Assembly: GCF_003591655.1 (NCBI RefSeq)
Contig: NZ_QVRA01000001.1
Location: 62,001 to 126,000 of the forward strand
Origin: Sphingobium terrigena
Lineage (GTDB): Bacteria; Pseudomonadota; Alphaproteobacteria; Sphingomonadales; Sphingomonadaceae
Direction of reading: 5' to 3'
DNA length: 64,000 nt
Shown: piece after piece, positions 25,859 to 35,083 of the stretch
How positions within the stretch are numbered: the stretch's first letter is position 1
Layout of the letters: every line of letters starts with the position of its first letter
The notes under the pieces: model-generated
Told to the model about the DNA's origin: nothing
Databases searched by the model: none
What the model saw: only the letters and a program-made list of their open reading frames with translations
Made by a program: the position numbers and the translations under genes

Positions 25859-26685
25859 AGACGCCCAATTCCGCTGCTACGCAACGCGTCATCCAGATAG
25901 CGATGAAATGCCGGCGTCCGTCCAGCGTTTCGTGCTCGTAGCCAGGCTAGCGCCACGACGGGTCGCCAAAGGTCCATGTCGCGGGGCGTTAGGGTACCCG
26001 CTGCCAAATAGCTTTTGCGCAATCGCCCCGCTGCCCAGTCCCGCCACAGATTCGTCACCCAGTCGCTAGGTCCGATACCGAAACGCATCAGCATCTCGGA
26101 TCGCACGGCATCGGCCGCCGGATGCCCCGCCGCCGCCTTCGACCAGTCAATCACCTTCATCCCCTGTGGCGTCATCATGACATTGCCCAGGTGAAAGTCG
26201 CCATGGGTTAGCGCGTCCCCGTCGGGCAGCGTTTCGAGATAGGCAATAGCCGTCCGTTGCAGCGCGATCGAGGCAGGGCCATATGCAATGTCGGTCGCCA
26301 ATACCTGTTTCAAAGGCCGCAACGCCCCTCCACTCTCCCGATGCATCGCGGCTTGGATGGCCGCCATTCTATCCAGTGCCCATCCGGCCCGCATCGGATT
26401 GCGGCGGATCCAGGCCATCAGCGTCCCGCCGTCGAGCCGGGGATAGACGATGCCGCGTCGCCCGTCCCATGCCCGCCGCCCCACCGCGGCTGCGGCAGGT
26501 ACGCCGCAGGCATAGGCATGACAGGAGGCGTCAACTTCCCGCGCGATCATCTCGTCCGACACGCTATCGCGAAACAGTTTGAGCACCTGGCCATTTCCAA
26601 GGTCAAACAGTTGCGCGCTCTCTCCTCTGGCCATCAGGCGTGGCTGTTCACCAAACGGTGCAGACATGCTAGTGGGACTATCCAT
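25846..26685 (-). CDS. Aminoglycoside-phosphotransferase-family kinase-like protein (279 aa)
   Basis: The catalytic loop DALTHGDFHLGNVMMT (HGDxHxxN) and the following metal-binding VIDWSKAAAGHP (DW in place of DFG) place it in the APH/choline kinase superfamily (PF01636). The N-terminal lobe has a glycine-poor ATP loop (GNGQVLKLFRD with the Lys). The substrate cannot be inferred; members phosphorylate antibiotics, sugars, choline or homoserine. It is convergent with ugd and not obviously part of the polysaccharide pathway. Calling it a resistance gene would be unjustified. Confidence 0.75.
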   Translation of the reverse strand: MDSPTSMSAPFGEQPRLMARGESAQLFDLGNGQVLKLFRDSVSDEMIAREVDASCHAYACGVPAAAAVGRRAWDGRRGIVYPRLDGGTLMAWIRRNPMRAGWALDRMAAIQAAMHRESGGALRPLKQVLATDIAYGPASIALQRTAIAYLETLPDGDALTHGDFHLGNVMMTPQGMKVIDWSKAAAGHPAADAVRSEMLMRFGIGPSDWVTNLWRDWAAGRLRKSYLAAGTLTPRDMDLWRPVVALAWLRARNAGRTPAFHRYLDDALRSSGIGRLHQE

Positions 26686-26907
26686 ATCGGCCTACCCATG
26701 GCGGCAAATTGCCCGTTTTTCCACCGCAGATAATGCAGATCATGAAGATGGCATGACATTGTACCAGCTTGCCTGAATGATCTGATGATGTAGCCGCGTT
26801 CCATACTGGATCGGACAAGCTGCGCCCCGTCAATCCATCAATCATAACGAGAATCTTGTGGCTGAATAAGACGGCTCGCTTTGCCCAGTGATCATTTGCC
26901 GATCCAC

Positions 26908-27033
26908 CTAGTTTGGCCAGTGCGCCAGATGCGAATGGCCCAGGATGTTCGGAACGGCCAGGAAGCGAAAGTCGAAATATTTGTACGCATCCATAGCGCC
27001 ATGAAGTTGTGGCGATTCGACGATATCGGGCAG
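26908..27033 (-). pseudogene. Possible gene remnant, 41 codons without a start
   Basis: Between the kinase-like gene and the GT2 gene a minus-strand frame reads LPDIVESPQLHGAMDAYKYF..., then FRFLAVPNILGHSHLAHWPN and stop. The composition is strikingly protein-like, but it is bounded upstream by a TAG and has no initiator with a ribosome site except an internal ATG. It may be the C-terminal scrap of a gene lost by deletion. The rest of the 26686-27120 interval shows nothing else. Confidence 0.25.
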
Positions 27034-27120
27034 CTATCTGGAATCGGCTGGTAGGAGTCGCATCCGATCAGACGGATTTTCGTTGTCATCCAGTCCGAAG
27101 TCGCTATTTGGTGGGTTTCC

Positions 27121-28743
27121 ATGCAATCGAAATCGACAGGCTATTATCTCGGACGGATTGCGGAAATCTGGCTGACCATATTGGTTCATTTCGATGCCTT
27201 CCGTGCTGAGCCGCGGGCTTACCTCACTGCAACGAAATGGTGGTTGAAGCGCAAGCGAGTCCGCGCGCGCGGGCAATTCGCGCCACTGCTCAGCCGGTCG
27301 TCGCGGGCTTATCGGCTTTGGATCAGGCGGCAAGACCGAAATGGCAGGCCGTTCAGCCTGCCCGATGCAGATCACCCGATCATCGTCCTGATCGACCTTG
27401 AGGGCGGCTATGAGTCCAAGGATTTGGCGGCCTCACTGGAGAGTCTGGCTGCTGAACGCCTGCCTGTGCTTCTGATCGGGTCTCCTGAAACACCAACACT
27501 GGGTGCTGCAATCGACCGGATCAACTGGTGCGATCATCCATGGTTGCTGCCTGTCAGCCCCGGCGACAGGATCGCACCCGGTGCTGCCGCCGCCTATCGA
27601 GCGGCGATGGAAGAAACGGTCGCGCGGGTCATTTATGCCGATGATGATCTGCTGATCGGTCGCCGCCGCCAACGGCCATATTTCAAGCCGGATTGGAACA
27701 GCGAACTATTTCGACATTGTGATTATATAACGGGTGCCTGCATATTGCGGGCGTCCCGATCTGACCTCGAAGCAGTGGCAGACGAGCCAGACTGGCCGGA
27801 GCGACTGGTCCGCCGCCTGGCCGGGAAGGAACCACCGCTGCATGTGCAGGTGATGCTACACCATCGCCGCTGCCGTCCTAAGCCCAGGCTGTCAGCAAAA
27901 CCGCTCGACGTGGCGACCGCCCTGCCTCGAATCTCCATCATCGTGCCGACTCGCAATCGGGTGGACCTGCTGCGCACATGTCTCGACGGCGTCATGTCGA
28001 CCGACTATCCTGATGTAGAAGTCATTGTGGTGGACAATGACAGCGACGATCCTGATACGCTGGCCTATCTGGCTGCGCTTGATCCGAAGCGATATCAGGT
28101 GCTGCGCCATGGCGGCGCATTCAACTATTCGGCAATCAACAATCGGGCAGCTCATGCAGCGCAGGGACGACTGCTCTGCCTGCTCAACAATGATATCGAA
28201 GTGACGGAGCCACATTGGCTCGCCACTCTGGCAACACAGGCGCTCCGCCCGGAAGTCGGCGCAGTCGGCGCGCGCCTGCTTTATCCCGATGGGCGCATCC
28301 AGCACGCAGGCGTGGTGATCGGCATTGGCAATGCCGCAGGCCATGCTCACCGTTTCCTTAGGCCTGAGGCCGAAGGGTATTTCCATCGCCACAACTTGCC
28401 GCAATTCACCATGGCAGTGACCGCCGCCTGCCTGGTGGTCGAGCGCGACAAGTTTCTGGCCGTAGGCGGTCTGAATGAGCGGAATTTCGCTGTCGCGTTC
28501 AACGATGTCGACCTCTGCCTTCGCCTGAACAAGCAAGGCTGGCAATCGCTCTATGAGCCGCGTGCCACGCTGATCCATCATGAATCGGTATCGCGCGGCC
28601 TGGATTGCGATCCGGTCGGGGTTGTGCGCTTTGCCGGAGAGTTGGCAGCGCTCAAGCAATTGTGGAACACAGACGAGATATACGATCCCTACCATCACCC
28701 ACAGCTTAGTCGGGCCAGTGAGCAATTTGCGGTGGCGCTCTGA
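27121..28743 (+). CDS. Glycosyltransferase family 2 protein with degenerate N-terminal GT-A domain (540 aa)
   Basis: The second half (residues 271 to about 500) is a full GT2: PRISIIVPTRNRVDLLRTCL, VIVVDNDSDDPDT, CLLNNDIEVTEPHWL with the metal-binding NND, and NDVDLCLRLNKQGW. Residues 85-250 form a first, weaker GT-A-like unit containing VIYADDDLLIG (172-176 YADDD). This two-unit form is common in O-antigen and capsule synthesis proteins. It probably works on lipid-linked or nascent glycan in the cytoplasm. It leads a three-gene unit with a DUF5672 and a PhyH gene. No strong ribosome site precedes ATG 27121. Confidence 0.85.
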   Translation: MQSKSTGYYLGRIAEIWLTILVHFDAFRAEPRAYLTATKWWLKRKRVRARGQFAPLLSRSSRAYRLWIRRQDRNGRPFSLPDADHPIIVLIDLEGGYESKDLAASLESLAAERLPVLLIGSPETPTLGAAIDRINWCDHPWLLPVSPGDRIAPGAAAAYRAAMEETVARVIYADDDLLIGRRRQRPYFKPDWNSELFRHCDYITGACILRASRSDLEAVADEPDWPERLVRRLAGKEPPLHVQVMLHHRRCRPKPRLSAKPLDVATALPRISIIVPTRNRVDLLRTCLDGVMSTDYPDVEVIVVDNDSDDPDTLAYLAALDPKRYQVLRHGGAFNYSAINNRAAHAAQGRLLCLLNNDIEVTEPHWLATLATQALRPEVGAVGARLLYPDGRIQHAGVVIGIGNAAGHAHRFLRPEAEGYFHRHNLPQFTMAVTAACLVVERDKFLAVGGLNERNFAVAFNDVDLCLRLNKQGWQSLYEPRATLIHHESVSRGLDCDPVGVVRFAGELAALKQLWNTDEIYDPYHHPQLSRASEQFAVAL

Positions 28744-28745
28744 TA

Positions 28746-29522
28746 ATGCGTGACCCGTCACCCCGCCTTCATCTGCCGCAGGTCACGTTGTGTGCGGTCA
28801 GCTCGGTCAATGTCGCGGCCACCATCCTGGCGCTGGAAACCTGTTTGGGGCAGATTGACGTCGCTGCCTGCAAACTGTTCACCGACAGTCCGGTCAATGT
28901 CGTTCATCCCGGGATTACCGTGGTGCCAATCGCACCCATTGCCTCCTCGCGTGCCTATTCCGATTTTCTGCTTTCGCAGATGGTCGATCATGTCGACACG
29001 ACGCACTGCCTGATTGTCCAGTGGGACGGGCATGTTCTGGATGCGAAATGCTGGCGTTCGGACTTTCTCGATTATGATTATATCGGCGCAAGTTGGCCCC
29101 AGTTCACCGATGGACATGATGTCGGCAATGGCGGCTTTTCCCTGCGCAGCCGGCGCCTGATGGAAGCATGTCGTGACCCTGCCTTTCGCCCGCACCATCC
29201 CGAAGATGTTGCGATCGGGCGGATCAACCGGACTTGGCTGGAAAGCCAGGATATGCGCTTTGCCCCGCGCGATCTGGCCGATCTGTTTTCGGCGGAACGG
29301 GCAGGGGACGTGTCGCGCAGCTTCGGCTATCATGGCGTCTGGCTCATGCCTCGCGCGATCGGCGTGGATGCTTTCTGGGCTCTATATCGCGATCTGGACG
29401 ATCAGCGTACGATCCGGCATGACTTTTCTGCTATTTTGAAGCAGGTCAGCAGGGGACGAGGATCAATAGGACGAACCCTGCGCCTTCTTTTGGACCAGAT
29501 GGCCCATCGGGTCGGACGATGA
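28746..29522 (+). CDS. DUF5672-family putative glycosyltransferase (258 aa)
   Basis: ATG 28746 comes 2 nt after the GT2 stop. The hallmark stretch CLIVQWDGHVLDAKCWRSDF, then YDYIGASWP and DVGNGGFSLRSRRLMEAC, matches DUF5672, a group often found with glycosyltransferase genes and thought to have a GT-A-like fold (QWDG in the DxD position). The C-terminal part includes FGYHGVWLMPR. No membrane segment is seen. The function is inferred from company: it could add a sugar to the same glycan as its upstream neighbour. Confidence 0.7.
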   Translation: MRDPSPRLHLPQVTLCAVSSVNVAATILALETCLGQIDVAACKLFTDSPVNVVHPGITVVPIAPIASSRAYSDFLLSQMVDHVDTTHCLIVQWDGHVLDAKCWRSDFLDYDYIGASWPQFTDGHDVGNGGFSLRSRRLMEACRDPAFRPHHPEDVAIGRINRTWLESQDMRFAPRDLADLFSAERAGDVSRSFGYHGVWLMPRAIGVDAFWALYRDLDDQRTIRHDFSAILKQVSRGRGSIGRTLRLLLDQMAHRVGR

Positions 29523-29567
29523 TCCTTTCTCGTTACCAATTGCCCACTGGATAAGAGACCGCTGCGC

Positions 29568-30542
29568 TTGACCAATATCTTTCCTGGCCTGCCTCTGATC
29601 GAATCCCCGATATTCGCCGCGTTGAAGGCGGATTGGGGGCTGAATGCGGAAGAAGAGCGGATCGCCACCAGCCTGTATGAAAAGGGCTATGCCGTTTTCG
29701 ACTTCCCCGATATCGGGCTGGACGATCGCATCGCCCGTATTCAGCATCATCTGGCACCGCGCTATGGCGTCGATTTCTCAGATCCCGGTGCCGACAAGAC
29801 GTGTGGCGAACGCCGCATCCAGGACGCCTGGACTTTCGATGAGGATGTACGCGCCATCGCCGCCAACCAGGCCGTCATCGACCTGCTGGGCAAGCTGTAT
29901 GGCCGCACGGCCTTTCCCTTCCAGACGCTGAATTTTCCGGTCGGGACGCAGCAAGAGGCTCATTCGGACTCGGTCCACTTCTCCAGCCTGCCTGAACGTT
30001 TTATGTGCGGCGTATGGCTGGCGATGGAGGATGTAGGCCCGGATGCAGGGCCGCTCTTTTATTATCCCGGATCGCATCATTGGCCAATCATGACCAATGC
30101 GCTGATCGGGCGCCAAGGCTTTGGCAGTATTCTGGAATCGGCGCAGGATCCCTATGGGCCCGGCTGGCGCGCCTTGTGCGATGCTCACGGCGCGCAGCCG
30201 GAAACCTTCCTTGCCCGGAAGGGGCAGGCTCTGATCTGGTGCGCAAACCTCCTCCATGGTGGCAGTCGCCAGAATAATCCGATGCTGACCCGCTGGTCAC
30301 AGGTCACCCATTATTATTTTGACGATTGCATCTATTACACGCCAGCCTTTTCGGACGAGGCGATCGGCAAGCTCGCCATGCGCAATCTGGTCGCCATCAG
30401 CGACGGGGAACCGCGGCCCAACCAATATCTAGGGCAGGTGGTGAAAAATGGAGACAATCCTGAAGGCAAGGCTATGCCTTGGCTCAAACGGCTGAAAGGC
30501 TATGCAAAAAGGATGGGCTTGACAACCGGCCACCAGAGCTGA
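29568..30542 (+). CDS. Phytanoyl-CoA dioxygenase (PhyH) family oxygenase (324 aa)
   Basis: This is a double-stranded beta-helix Fe(II)/2-oxoglutarate oxygenase. The HxD pair is in QEAHSDSVHFSSLPERF, followed by VWLAMEDVGPDAGPLFYYPGSHHW, with a distal His and Arg in WCANLLHGGSRQNNPMLTR. The start is TTG 29568 with AAGAGA upstream. In sugar-biosynthesis operons such enzymes hydroxylate or otherwise oxidise a sugar, lipid or amino-acid decoration. It is the third gene after GT2 and DUF5672 (45-nt gap). The substrate is unknown. Confidence 0.82.
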   Translation: MTNIFPGLPLIESPIFAALKADWGLNAEEERIATSLYEKGYAVFDFPDIGLDDRIARIQHHLAPRYGVDFSDPGADKTCGERRIQDAWTFDEDVRAIAANQAVIDLLGKLYGRTAFPFQTLNFPVGTQQEAHSDSVHFSSLPERFMCGVWLAMEDVGPDAGPLFYYPGSHHWPIMTNALIGRQGFGSILESAQDPYGPGWRALCDAHGAQPETFLARKGQALIWCANLLHGGSRQNNPMLTRWSQVTHYYFDDCIYYTPAFSDEAIGKLAMRNLVAISDGEPRPNQYLGQVVKNGDNPEGKAMPWLKRLKGYAKRMGLTTGHQS

Positions 30543-30582
30543 TTTTCCAGCTTGCTCTCTCGATCAAAACGGCCTGTAATTT

Positions 30583-30663
30583 ATGAGAGAATATTATATG
30601 GAGAGTGTTTATACCGAACATTCGATCAGCGCTGATTTTTTATTGCCCGACAGCAGCAAGTGA
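30583..30663 (+). CDS. Possible 26-aa peptide in a GC-poor gap
   Basis: The frame MREYYMESVYTEHSISADFL ends after 26 codons. An internal ATG at 30598 has GAGAGA upstream. There is no homologue I recognise and the region is AT-rich, so chance is likely; it may also be a degraded N-terminus. Confidence 0.15.
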   Translation: MREYYMESVYTEHSISADFLLPDSSK

Positions 30664-30754
30664 TATCGGAAAAGAAATTCCCTAAGTTCAAAGTTTGATA
30701 AATATATTTTTATCACTAGCGCGTTCTATATATTCTGTAACGAGACAGATTTAA

Positions 30755-32194
30755 ATGCAAAAATATTTCAATATCGATGTTGACTATGGTTCATACGATA
30801 TTCTTCGTTTTAATCCGGATAATATCGATGATATTGAGAAGGAAATGCAATCCTATGGCGCTCCATATATTCGGAGCCTTATAGAGGAAATCAGCAAAGC
30901 GAATCAGTGGTCGTCAAAAAATGTTAGGCAATATGTCTACGACATTATTGAACTGACGTCTTTTTGTATAACTGATCCAATGAATGGATCCATACTACGT
31001 CTGGGTGCGACATATACGTTTGATGATTTTCAGACTATATTTTTCTTTTTTGGAAAAGAAAATGTCATAGGTGTCGTTGCAAGTGATCTTGCGGCGGGAT
31101 TTCCACTTTCGACTATTATATTTTTTAACAGCAAGACAATAGTCCATTTGACGGAGAGTTTCTGGGGCTTGGGGGAACGGCATTTTCAGACGCTGTCTGC
31201 ACGGGGTGAGCAGGTCATTCGCGAGCGCCCTGCCGATTGCGGCATATGTTTGGTGACGGGTGATGCGAATTTCGCGCACCATGCTTGGAACGAACTGAGC
31301 GCGCTTCAGGAAATTGTCGAGGCAGGGCTTGATCGTAAGACATCGCTTGTCACTGTTCATGAACCATTGGGGCCGGTGAACGATGTCCTTGGTTCGCAAT
31401 TCAATGTCGTTTTCAAACTGACCAAAGCGGAAGTACCGGAGGTAAATCGCCTAGGGGCACTGACTTTCTGCGCAACGGGCACCTTCATTGATGCGGGCCT
31501 AGTGGATAAAATTATTGATTTCGCAGAAGGCAATCTAAGTTCTTATGCGGTCAAGGTGAAAGAAGATCTGATATCGTATGCCGGGCGCAGCCTGTGGGTC
31601 AGCGTAAGGACGAGAAATAGAACGCTGAACCCGCAGACCGACATATTGGCAACGGTGATCATCGACTATTTACAGGGTCGTAATGATCGGATGGTTGTGA
31701 TCGATGGTCATTCACTTCCCTTCGATCAAGAACTTGATGCACCTTATATACAAGAATTGAATGATGCGATCGTCCAGGACGATAATATCGTCGCAGATCA
31801 AATCATTGCCACTGTCAGACAAGCTTTGCCGACAGCGAATATAGTCAAATTCCTGGGCCAGAAGATTCACGAGAGCATTGCGGTCGGTCGCCATGTCGGA
31901 TTTTATTTCTGTCACCACGGCACAGTGCAACATAAACTGGGATGGTTCTCAGACGTTCAGGGCATCGTTCACTGCAATCGTGAAATCATGGCAATTCAGC
32001 CTGATATTTGGGTTAGTCGGCAATCCGAGATTGCCGCTCTTCCAGTCTATGTCCCGTCTGATCTTATCGAGGAAGTCGATCAAGATGAGGAGATAGGCGA
32101 GCTACAGCTTCACCTCAAGCATATCGATTACAAGATTGCCGATGCTTCGCGATTGGCGAGGATCATCGCAGAGTTTGCACAGAAGGTTGAGTAA
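30755..32194 (+). CDS. Unrecognised protein, 479 aa, GC-poor
   Basis: The gene is long, intact and protein-like, but I cannot name it. Its first third uses many AT-rich codons (MQKYFNIDVDYGSYDILRFN) and differs in composition from neighbours, suggesting transfer. Features seen: an aromatic-rich segment at residues 85-125, GICLVTGDANFAHHAWNELS mid-protein, and SIAVGRHVGFYFCHHGTVQH near residue 385. The GD..HH and CHHGTVQHKL stretches look like substrate or metal sites. The late part distantly recalls GT61 proteins, where a GxHG motif follows a dimer of helices; I consider that only a possibility. A sugar-transfer role is suggested by location among glycan genes. Confidence 0.6.
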   Translation: MQKYFNIDVDYGSYDILRFNPDNIDDIEKEMQSYGAPYIRSLIEEISKANQWSSKNVRQYVYDIIELTSFCITDPMNGSILRLGATYTFDDFQTIFFFFGKENVIGVVASDLAAGFPLSTIIFFNSKTIVHLTESFWGLGERHFQTLSARGEQVIRERPADCGICLVTGDANFAHHAWNELSALQEIVEAGLDRKTSLVTVHEPLGPVNDVLGSQFNVVFKLTKAEVPEVNRLGALTFCATGTFIDAGLVDKIIDFAEGNLSSYAVKVKEDLISYAGRSLWVSVRTRNRTLNPQTDILATVIIDYLQGRNDRMVVIDGHSLPFDQELDAPYIQELNDAIVQDDNIVADQIIATVRQALPTANIVKFLGQKIHESIAVGRHVGFYFCHHGTVQHKLGWFSDVQGIVHCNREIMAIQPDIWVSRQSEIAALPVYVPSDLIEEVDQDEEIGELQLHLKHIDYKIADASRLARIIAEFAQKVE

Positions 32195-32244
32195 TTAGCC
32201 TGATTGTTGATGCCATTCGCAAATGTAAATGACACCATGCCATC

Positions 32245-33456
32245 CTAAATCAGGCGCAGATTTGTCGGCGGTGCACCGGGGAATAGTCTGCCAATCTGAC
32301 TCGCATTCAGGCCAAATTGCTGCATCGCGAGCCCGCCGATCAGACCGCGATAGTCGGTCAGGACCGGCAGATCGCGTCCCTCATTGAGGGTCTGGGGCGA
32401 CAGGGCAACCTGTTCGCCCGCGATGCGCCCGCCCGAGACACCACCGCCCAGCACCCAATATATGCTGCCATGGCCATGATCGGTTCCCTTCGCACCATTC
32501 TCACGGAAGGTGCGACCGAATTCGGACACCACAACCACCGTCGTCGTGCGCCAGGCTTCTGGCCCGATCGCGTCGGCAAAGGCGACAAGACCCTGCCCGA
32601 AATCGCCGATCCGGTCGGCCAACGTGCCGGTCAGCCCGCCCTGATTGACATGGGTATCCCAACCGCCGACATCGGCAAAAGCCAGATTGTAATGGTTCCG
32701 CATCAGCGTACCCATGCGCCGTGCCGCCAGTTGGAACCCCTTGCTCGTCACCGCACCTCGGCCAGAGGCCTTCATTTCATCGTCGAGCGTCTGAAAGGCC
32801 ATATCTCGGACTTGGAAACCCTCCTTCACCGACTGGGCCAGCCCTGCATGGCTCTGATACATGCTTTCTATCAGTTGCGCCTGCCGTGGATTGACCGGCT
32901 TGCCGACATTGGCGAGCGCCAAATTGGGAATGGGCGCGCCGCTGCCGCGAAAGCATAGCGGCAGCTGATCGGTAAAGGCGATCGACGCCCCCTGTCGTTC
33001 TGTCACGCTGGCCAAGCGCGCCATGAAGCCTGACGTATAGTCGCGCCGCTGGCCGACCGACTGCCCCATTTCGATCGTATCCTGGGTTTCGAAATGGCTG
33101 CGGCTCACATCGTTGGTGCCGGCAAAGGGGATGAAGGCGATCTGCTTTTTCTGCCAGAGCGGCAGGATGCTCTGCTTGAGCGCGGGATGCAGGCTCCAGT
33201 CGCTGTCCAGCGGCACGGGCGTGCCGGGATCATGGGGATCAGGCCTGGCTAGGCCGATAGTGGGTCGCGCTTCATAATAGAAATCGGTGCCGGTCGGAAT
33301 GACGACATTGAGCGCGTCATAGGCGCCGCGAAGAAACACGACGAGCAGCCGACTACCTGCATTGGGAGCGGCGAAGGCGCGGCCGAAGGTCATCATCGGC
33401 CCCATCGCCATCATGCCAGCAATCATGTCCCGGCGGCTGAAACTAGCTCTGCTCAC
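32245..33456 (-). CDS. DUF1501-family secreted protein, Tat signal (403 aa)
   Basis: The start is GTG 33456 with TAGGAGATC before it; the frame extending to 33681 overlaps the upstream gene and was rejected. The N-terminus SRASFSRRDMIAGMMAMG has a twin-arginine signal (SRRDM) ending at AFAAP. The body has VVFLRGAYDALNVVIPTG, IAFIPFAGTNDVSRSHFETQ, VGGWDTHVNQGG and VVVVSEFGRTFRENGAKGTD followed by HGHG, the DUF1501 hallmarks, related to the sulfatase/alkaline phosphatase fold. It is probably periplasmic. It lies directly after the DUF1800 gene (10-nt gap), its usual genomic partner. Its biochemical role is unknown. Confidence 0.85.
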   Translation of the reverse strand: MSRASFSRRDMIAGMMAMGPMMTFGRAFAAPNAGSRLLVVFLRGAYDALNVVIPTGTDFYYEARPTIGLARPDPHDPGTPVPLDSDWSLHPALKQSILPLWQKKQIAFIPFAGTNDVSRSHFETQDTIEMGQSVGQRRDYTSGFMARLASVTERQGASIAFTDQLPLCFRGSGAPIPNLALANVGKPVNPRQAQLIESMYQSHAGLAQSVKEGFQVRDMAFQTLDDEMKASGRGAVTSKGFQLAARRMGTLMRNHYNLAFADVGGWDTHVNQGGLTGTLADRIGDFGQGLVAFADAIGPEAWRTTTVVVVSEFGRTFRENGAKGTDHGHGSIYWVLGGGVSGGRIAGEQVALSPQTLNEGRDLPVLTDYRGLIGGLAMQQFGLNASQIGRLFPGAPPTNLRLI

Positions 33457-33466
33457 GGACGATCTC

Positions 33467-34978
33467 CTATCGATACATGAATTCGGGGGATGACAGGAAC
33501 AGGATGTTCCATTCACGGTCGTTGATCGCCTTGGCCAATGCGGCCTGGGTCTGGGCGCTGAATTGGCTCCCCAGTCCGTCATGGTAGAAGCGAGTGCGGA
33601 TATCGGGAAAGACAGGCTGATCAGTTGTGTCACCAGCAGGGCGGAATATTCCGCCCGCGCCGACCCCGATCTGGCGGGCAATGTCGAACCGGCTCGCCAT
33701 CTGTCCCGGTGACGACCAAGCGTCGGACGTCATGCCATAGCCATCCGGCGTCTGGCGTCCATATAGGGTGCCGCCCATATAGGCGATCCAGCGCACCACC
33801 GTCTGGGCGTTTACGACGACGCGGTCGCCATAGGACAGGCGCAGCGCGGAAATGGCATATTGAACGGGGTTTTTGAAACTCTTGCCCAGCGACGCGGCAA
33901 AGGCGGGGTCGTCCACCATGGTGCGGATCACCTGGGACATGTCGCCTTTGGTCTGCTGGAATGTCTGCGCCATCTTAGCTATAATGGCGGCCGGCGGATT
34001 GTCGCCCATGAAGAAGATTGCCAGTTGGCTGGAGATATGGCGCGCCGTCGCGGGCGACCCGGCGATCAGGTCGAGCGCTTGCTCCACTTCTCCCATGCCG
34101 CTGCCCTTGATCACATGACCCAGGAACAGCTTGTCGCCAAAGTCGTGTTTGGCGGGATTGAATTCGAACAGCCCCGACCGGATATAAAGTGGCTGCCATT
34201 GCGGCTTGATCGTCGGCCTTTCGGGACCGATGCGCACGCCCACGCCGGTCAGGATGCGGGCCAGTTCCTGCACATCCTTCTGGGTATAGCCGGTGCCTAC
34301 GCCCATACTATGCAATTCCATGATTTCGCGGGCGTAATTTTCATTGATATGGCCGACCGAATTCAGGTCATTGTCGAGGTAGCGCAGCATGGCGGGATGC
34401 CGCAGCGTCGCTTCCAGCAGATCACGGAAATTGCCTAGTGCGCGGGTTCGCAGCACGTCCTCATAGTCGCCGACCATCGCCCTTATGTCGCGTTTGGTGG
34501 CGAATATGTTGAAATGGTTGAACCAGAACCACGTCATTTGTTCCCGCAACTGGTCAGGCGCATAGAGCGCCCGCAGGACAAAACGCTGCCGCGCCTCGTC
34601 AGCTAGGCCGTTCATGCTTTTTTCGTAGGCGACCCTGGCCGCCTCTCTTTGCGCGACGTCCTTCATTGCCGTGAACGCATGATACCGGGCGAGCATGTCC
34701 TGCGCCAATTGTGGCATCGGCGTCTTTTCGATCTGCATCGCGGTAATTTGTTCAGCCGCCTGCGGAGGCAGGGCGCGGGATGGCTTACCAAGCTGACCAG
34801 ACAGCCACTGGTCGATGCTACCGCTCGATGACATGGATGAGGTGGCCCCCCAGGTCAGCCGATTTGCCCAGCGCATATCCATGGACACGCCATTTGCGGC
34901 CCAAGCGACGCCTGCAGGGAAGGACCATAACAGCAGGCCGGCCGTGACTAGGCCTACCACGCCATACGATCGACTCAT
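33467..34978 (-). CDS. DUF1800-family secreted protein (503 aa)
   Basis: ATG 34978 follows GAGGGAGTGGGAC, an excellent ribosome site that overlaps a spurious upstream ATG at 34993. A Sec signal peptide (VVGLVTAGLLLWSFPAGVAWA) precedes the body. Family motifs are MTWFWFNHFNIF, LLEATLRHPAMLRYLDND, NENYAREIMELHSMGVGTGY with the TQKDVQELARILTG segment, and WSSPGQMASRFDIA. DUF1800 and DUF1501 genes are adjacent across many bacteria and are thought to act together outside the cytoplasm. This pair is not obviously tied to the polysaccharide genes. Confidence 0.85.
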   Translation of the reverse strand: MSRSYGVVGLVTAGLLLWSFPAGVAWAANGVSMDMRWANRLTWGATSSMSSSGSIDQWLSGQLGKPSRALPPQAAEQITAMQIEKTPMPQLAQDMLARYHAFTAMKDVAQREAARVAYEKSMNGLADEARQRFVLRALYAPDQLREQMTWFWFNHFNIFATKRDIRAMVGDYEDVLRTRALGNFRDLLEATLRHPAMLRYLDNDLNSVGHINENYAREIMELHSMGVGTGYTQKDVQELARILTGVGVRIGPERPTIKPQWQPLYIRSGLFEFNPAKHDFGDKLFLGHVIKGSGMGEVEQALDLIAGSPATARHISSQLAIFFMGDNPPAAIIAKMAQTFQQTKGDMSQVIRTMVDDPAFAASLGKSFKNPVQYAISALRLSYGDRVVVNAQTVVRWIAYMGGTLYGRQTPDGYGMTSDAWSSPGQMASRFDIARQIGVGAGGIFRPAGDTTDQPVFPDIRTRFYHDGLGSQFSAQTQAALAKAINDREWNILFLSSPEFMYR

Positions 34979-35083
34979 GTCCCACTCCCTCATCAGAGAT
35001 CAGCAAGACCAGCATAGCGAAGGTGAATACAGGCTGTAGGATGCGGCGAAGCGTTCGCCTTCTTGGACCGTAGACTGATTGCT

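Noticed and set aside
25846..26685. Antibiotic resistance by aminoglycoside phosphotransferase
   Set aside because: Only the general kinase fold is visible; the family phosphorylates many substrates and the context gives no hint of resistance.
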